A DNA stretch of 64,000 nucleotides from Apostichopus japonicus (taxonomy: Eukaryota > Echinodermata > Holothuroidea > Aspidochirotida > Stichopodidae): NCBI RefSeq assembly GCF_037975245.1, contig NC_092581.1, positions 3,174,001-3,238,000 of the forward strand, written 5' to 3'. Every line of letters starts with the position of its first letter. Within the stretch, counting starts at the first letter, position 1. Under the pieces are notes generated by a model, which saw nothing but the letters and a program-made list of their open reading frames with translations, was not told where the DNA came from and searched no databases. Made by a program: the position numbers and the translations under genes. Positions 60,840 to 64,000 of this stretch are shown piece by piece.

Positions 60840-63800
60840 AAAACCACCATGTTCAAATAATTTGACATGCTTGCAGCTAACCCATCCCGCAACCATCCCC
60901 CTTACCCCTCCCCCCTCCCCCTCCCCCTCCCATTACACTTGTAAAGTATAAAGACCACAATGATAACCTATGTTGTACAATAATTTGTTTAAATTACAGA
61001 AGATTCCTAAACCACATGTTAGAGAGGGGAAAACCTAGTGCAACGATTTTACAAGCGTGCAGATATTTATTACGCCGTCGAGCAGCACCGCGAACAAATG
61101 TTTCTTTCGCGAAAGTTAACATTTATACAGAATCTGCTGAGGCGTACATTAAATAAAACATGGAATATTTACATGCTCCATATACCACTACCTAATGAAG
61201 CACGGAGAGGAATGTATGCTATATATAATCAGAAAGCTCCGGAGTACAGATAACACAACACACTCACGACACATTACTATCCATCGGACAGACAAATGTA
61301 CTTCGTTAGCGTATAAATAAAGCAATCCCAAGTTTGACAAAGCGTGGATCCACGTCCCAATATGTATAGGGATGTCATTACTTTTATGTTTATTCGGTTA
61401 TACGAGAATAATTTCTTTAGGGAGGGCACTTTAGGGTGGTATGAACGGAAACGTCTGTAATTCTATCGACAGAATTTCAACTGTCATATTGATTGTAACC
61501 CATGCAGCAGTCACCATCTAGATAAGTAGTTTTGAAAATACAAAGAATATGTGTCGATTTTTCTCCAAATAATACAACATTTCAAAACAATACAGGTCAC
61601 TTCGTGACCTCTCCTGTCAGGACATTAAGTAACTCGAATCGCATACTACATTCCTTTAAGTTGATTCTCTTGCATCCAACAACGCTCAGAGTGGGCATCA
61701 TTTGAAAATTACTTGCAGCGTACTTGTACCGCTCGACTGAATCTGTGCCAAAATTTGGTGAAACGCCCATTACTTGCGATGCAAAAGAAAACAAGGCCTT
61801 TTTCATCACTTTCAATTGCTTGCCTTAACGTTTTGATAAATGTTATAAAAAAAAAAAATATTGAAAATGAAAGTATAAAGCAGCGAGGTTGCAGTACAAA
61901 GGTATCAAACTATCCGTGGCACGTCGAAATAATTCTCAAGACCATATGGGGACGATGATTTCCTTATTATGAGTATCATAATAATAATAATAATTAATAC
62001 ACAGAGTCATATGTGTAACATAATACTTCTGGAAAGACTACAGACGTTACTGACAGGACTTTCATTATACAGATGGAAGTGCATACTTGATCAATTGAAG
62101 AACTCCCAGTAGCTCTCCAACAAAATATAGGTTTTTTAAAGGTTGTTAATGAAGAGAGAAATGTGTTTGAAGGCTTCAAACATGAAAATAAAGGTTTTTA
62201 AAAGGTCCAAAATGAAGTTAATTTGTAACATACTCACCATCTATGCCCATTTTTACATCACCTGTGGACCTTATTTAAAATACCTGACTTACATTAAACT
62301 GTTGTTTGTGAGTCTGTTTTGTGTATCACTGCATGAATCATACCTGGCTGTCCACAAAAAACATTTTTTTAACTTCAAATAAAAATAAAGGTTTTAAAGA
62401 TTTTAAATCTGAGTATTTTTGAAAAATATAGAGTCGTTTTTTAAATAAGGGTTTCACTGGGAGGTCTGCAATTGTTAAACCCATGTTGGGTGCTCTATAT
62501 ATATGTAAAGTTAGCTCTCGGTTAAAAAGGATAGGATATATCAGGGTACAAATCCAGCTTCATCACATGGATGTATATAAAACAGTCACACACAGTAAAA
62601 CAAAGAGAGTCAAGTATTAAGATATTTTGTAGTGTCTTTTCTGTTCTCTCTTTTCCACGATGTTTCAGTTCGTAGCCATGAGTCACATAACTGCAGTTGT
62701 GCTAATAAGTACTTTTCTATTTTGGAAAGTCCCAACACTTAACGTTTCCCTCCCCCCCCCACCCCACCCCCAACAAATGAAAGTGGGGGAGATTTTCCAA
62801 TCCCCTTTAAGGCACACACCACTGCTGTCGGTTTAGACCATAATCACAGAGGGGGATAAAAAATTGAGAAAATGCATTTTCCACTCAAACAACTGTGTAT
62901 AGGTAAATGTAGAAAATATTGATACAAAATTTTAAAAATTACGCACACAGAGCTTGCAGCTTTTCTCTGATGATTTGAGGAGAAGAATTTGGCAGAAGAA
63001 GGGCTAGGAGGGGGGGTGTGGAAGAAGCGGGGAAGGGGAAGGAAGGGCAAAATCTGTCAGTGTAAAAAGGGCAGCTACGCCATTTGTTTGGATTGCCTGG
63101 CTTCATCAACAACTCAGAAGATGCTGATATTGAGATTTTTGTTGTTACTATAGTGACCGCACTTTTGATTGCATGTATAGCACGGTACTTCCTGTTCTCC
63201 CATGACAGCAATAAAAGAAAATGCCATATACTCCCATGTGCAAGGAAACTGAGAAGTCAAAACAAAGGTCACTCGTGCCAACAAAGTTGTATAAACAGTA
63301 ATATCATTTTTGATGTTTATGGTTTATTAGAATGCATCCCTGGTGGAAAGTCATTTCATATTTGTCTTTGCATATATCAATTAACCTTGTCAGCTAATTG
63401 AAGTGCTATTTAAGTTTTATGTGACTGAGGGTTAAGTATTAAGTTTTCAGTAGCAAGTTAAAGTACTAATTGGTTGTTCCATGTTACCATCTCCATGTAA
63501 ACTCCTTCAATATTCAGAAAATTAACTTTTAATCTGCAACGAACGAGGCCCTGTGAAAGGTTTCAGCAGTTAGGATACACACCAAACTTGACATATATAT
63601 AAATTTCTTTGAGATCGAAGCATCCACGTAATACGATCCCGCACGATTCGCATCAAATTTGCTGTTAATAGCGTCTTAATTGTTTGGTCCTCCTCTTCCT
63701 TGCGAGTGTATAGATCGGCTACAAAAGTCTGACATTTCTAAAAGCTCAAAATCACTCAGGAAAAAAATTAATACACAAAGTCAAAAATTACGAGGCACAA

Positions 63801-64000
63801 GCCGATATATCGTAACGAGATCAGGTCGCGATGATTGACACGATCAAAGGTGTGCGCAGTCAAATTAAATGTGCATTTGGAATCTTATTGACGACGAGGA
63901 AATTTTATAGCCTAATAAGTTTGCCCTTATTCGTAAAAAATTCCCGCGTGGACAAATTTAGTCCTAGTGTGTCGAGAGAGAAGCTTCATAAAATATGGAT
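60840..64000. other. Non-coding stretch to the window end
   Basis: C-rich patch at 60895-60930, ATA patch at 61975-61995 and C run at 62750-62770. Frames at 61038-61253, 61713-61958 and 63084-63401 are open but unrecognised, and no splice-flanked conserved exon is visible. Confidence 0.4.

Overview
This is AT-rich nuclear DNA from an animal, with long non-coding stretches, many microsatellites and minisatellites, tRNA-derived SINE-like elements, LINE 3' ends and short non-autonomous DNA transposons. I see no bacterial gene organisation, operons, CRISPR arrays or rRNA. The abundance of hAT-like MITEs and foldback repeats, and a PET/LIM-family exon, suggest a marine invertebrate, perhaps an echinoderm or related deuterostome. 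That assignment is an inference from general character and not from a search.

Only one segment reads convincingly as protein-coding: a 181-bp internal exon on the minus strand near the left edge (709-889), with a strong polypyrimidine-tract acceptor and a GT donor. It encodes a cysteine-rich CxxCxC..EEHD segment followed by the start of a PET domain, as in the Testin/Limpet group of PET-LIM proteins. Exons encoding the rest of the protein were not found. The next exon should lie beyond position 1. Earlier exons should lie at higher coordinates or beyond the window, so part or all of the window may be intron or 5' flank of this gene.

The rest is dominated by repeats. Five elements carry terminal inverted repeats beginning CAG (CAA at one end of one) and flanking 8-bp duplications of the hAT type: 2464-2847, 19581-19842, 30247-30604, 35931-36312 and 44551-44854, the last inserted in a TA microsatellite where the duplication cannot be told from the repeat. 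A sixth, decayed candidate is at 55307-55809. They fall into at least two related groups. The first two share a central core, and in each the heptamer of the terminal repeat recurs in the core with the same base variant. The third and fourth share a different internal motif.

Other notable structures are a roughly 505-bp (GGGA)n array expanded in only one copy of a tandem duplication (28558-29346), a palindrome with 72-bp arms and a 6-nt loop (34472-34621), a 47-bp-arm inverted repeat between direct duplications (26762-27560), 45-bp and 48-bp minisatellites, a SINE (42262-42556), a truncated LINE with a readable ORF2 C-terminus (34108-34378), and dispersed motifs seen several times in the window. 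I found no new multi-gene system. The unusual content is in the repeat biology.
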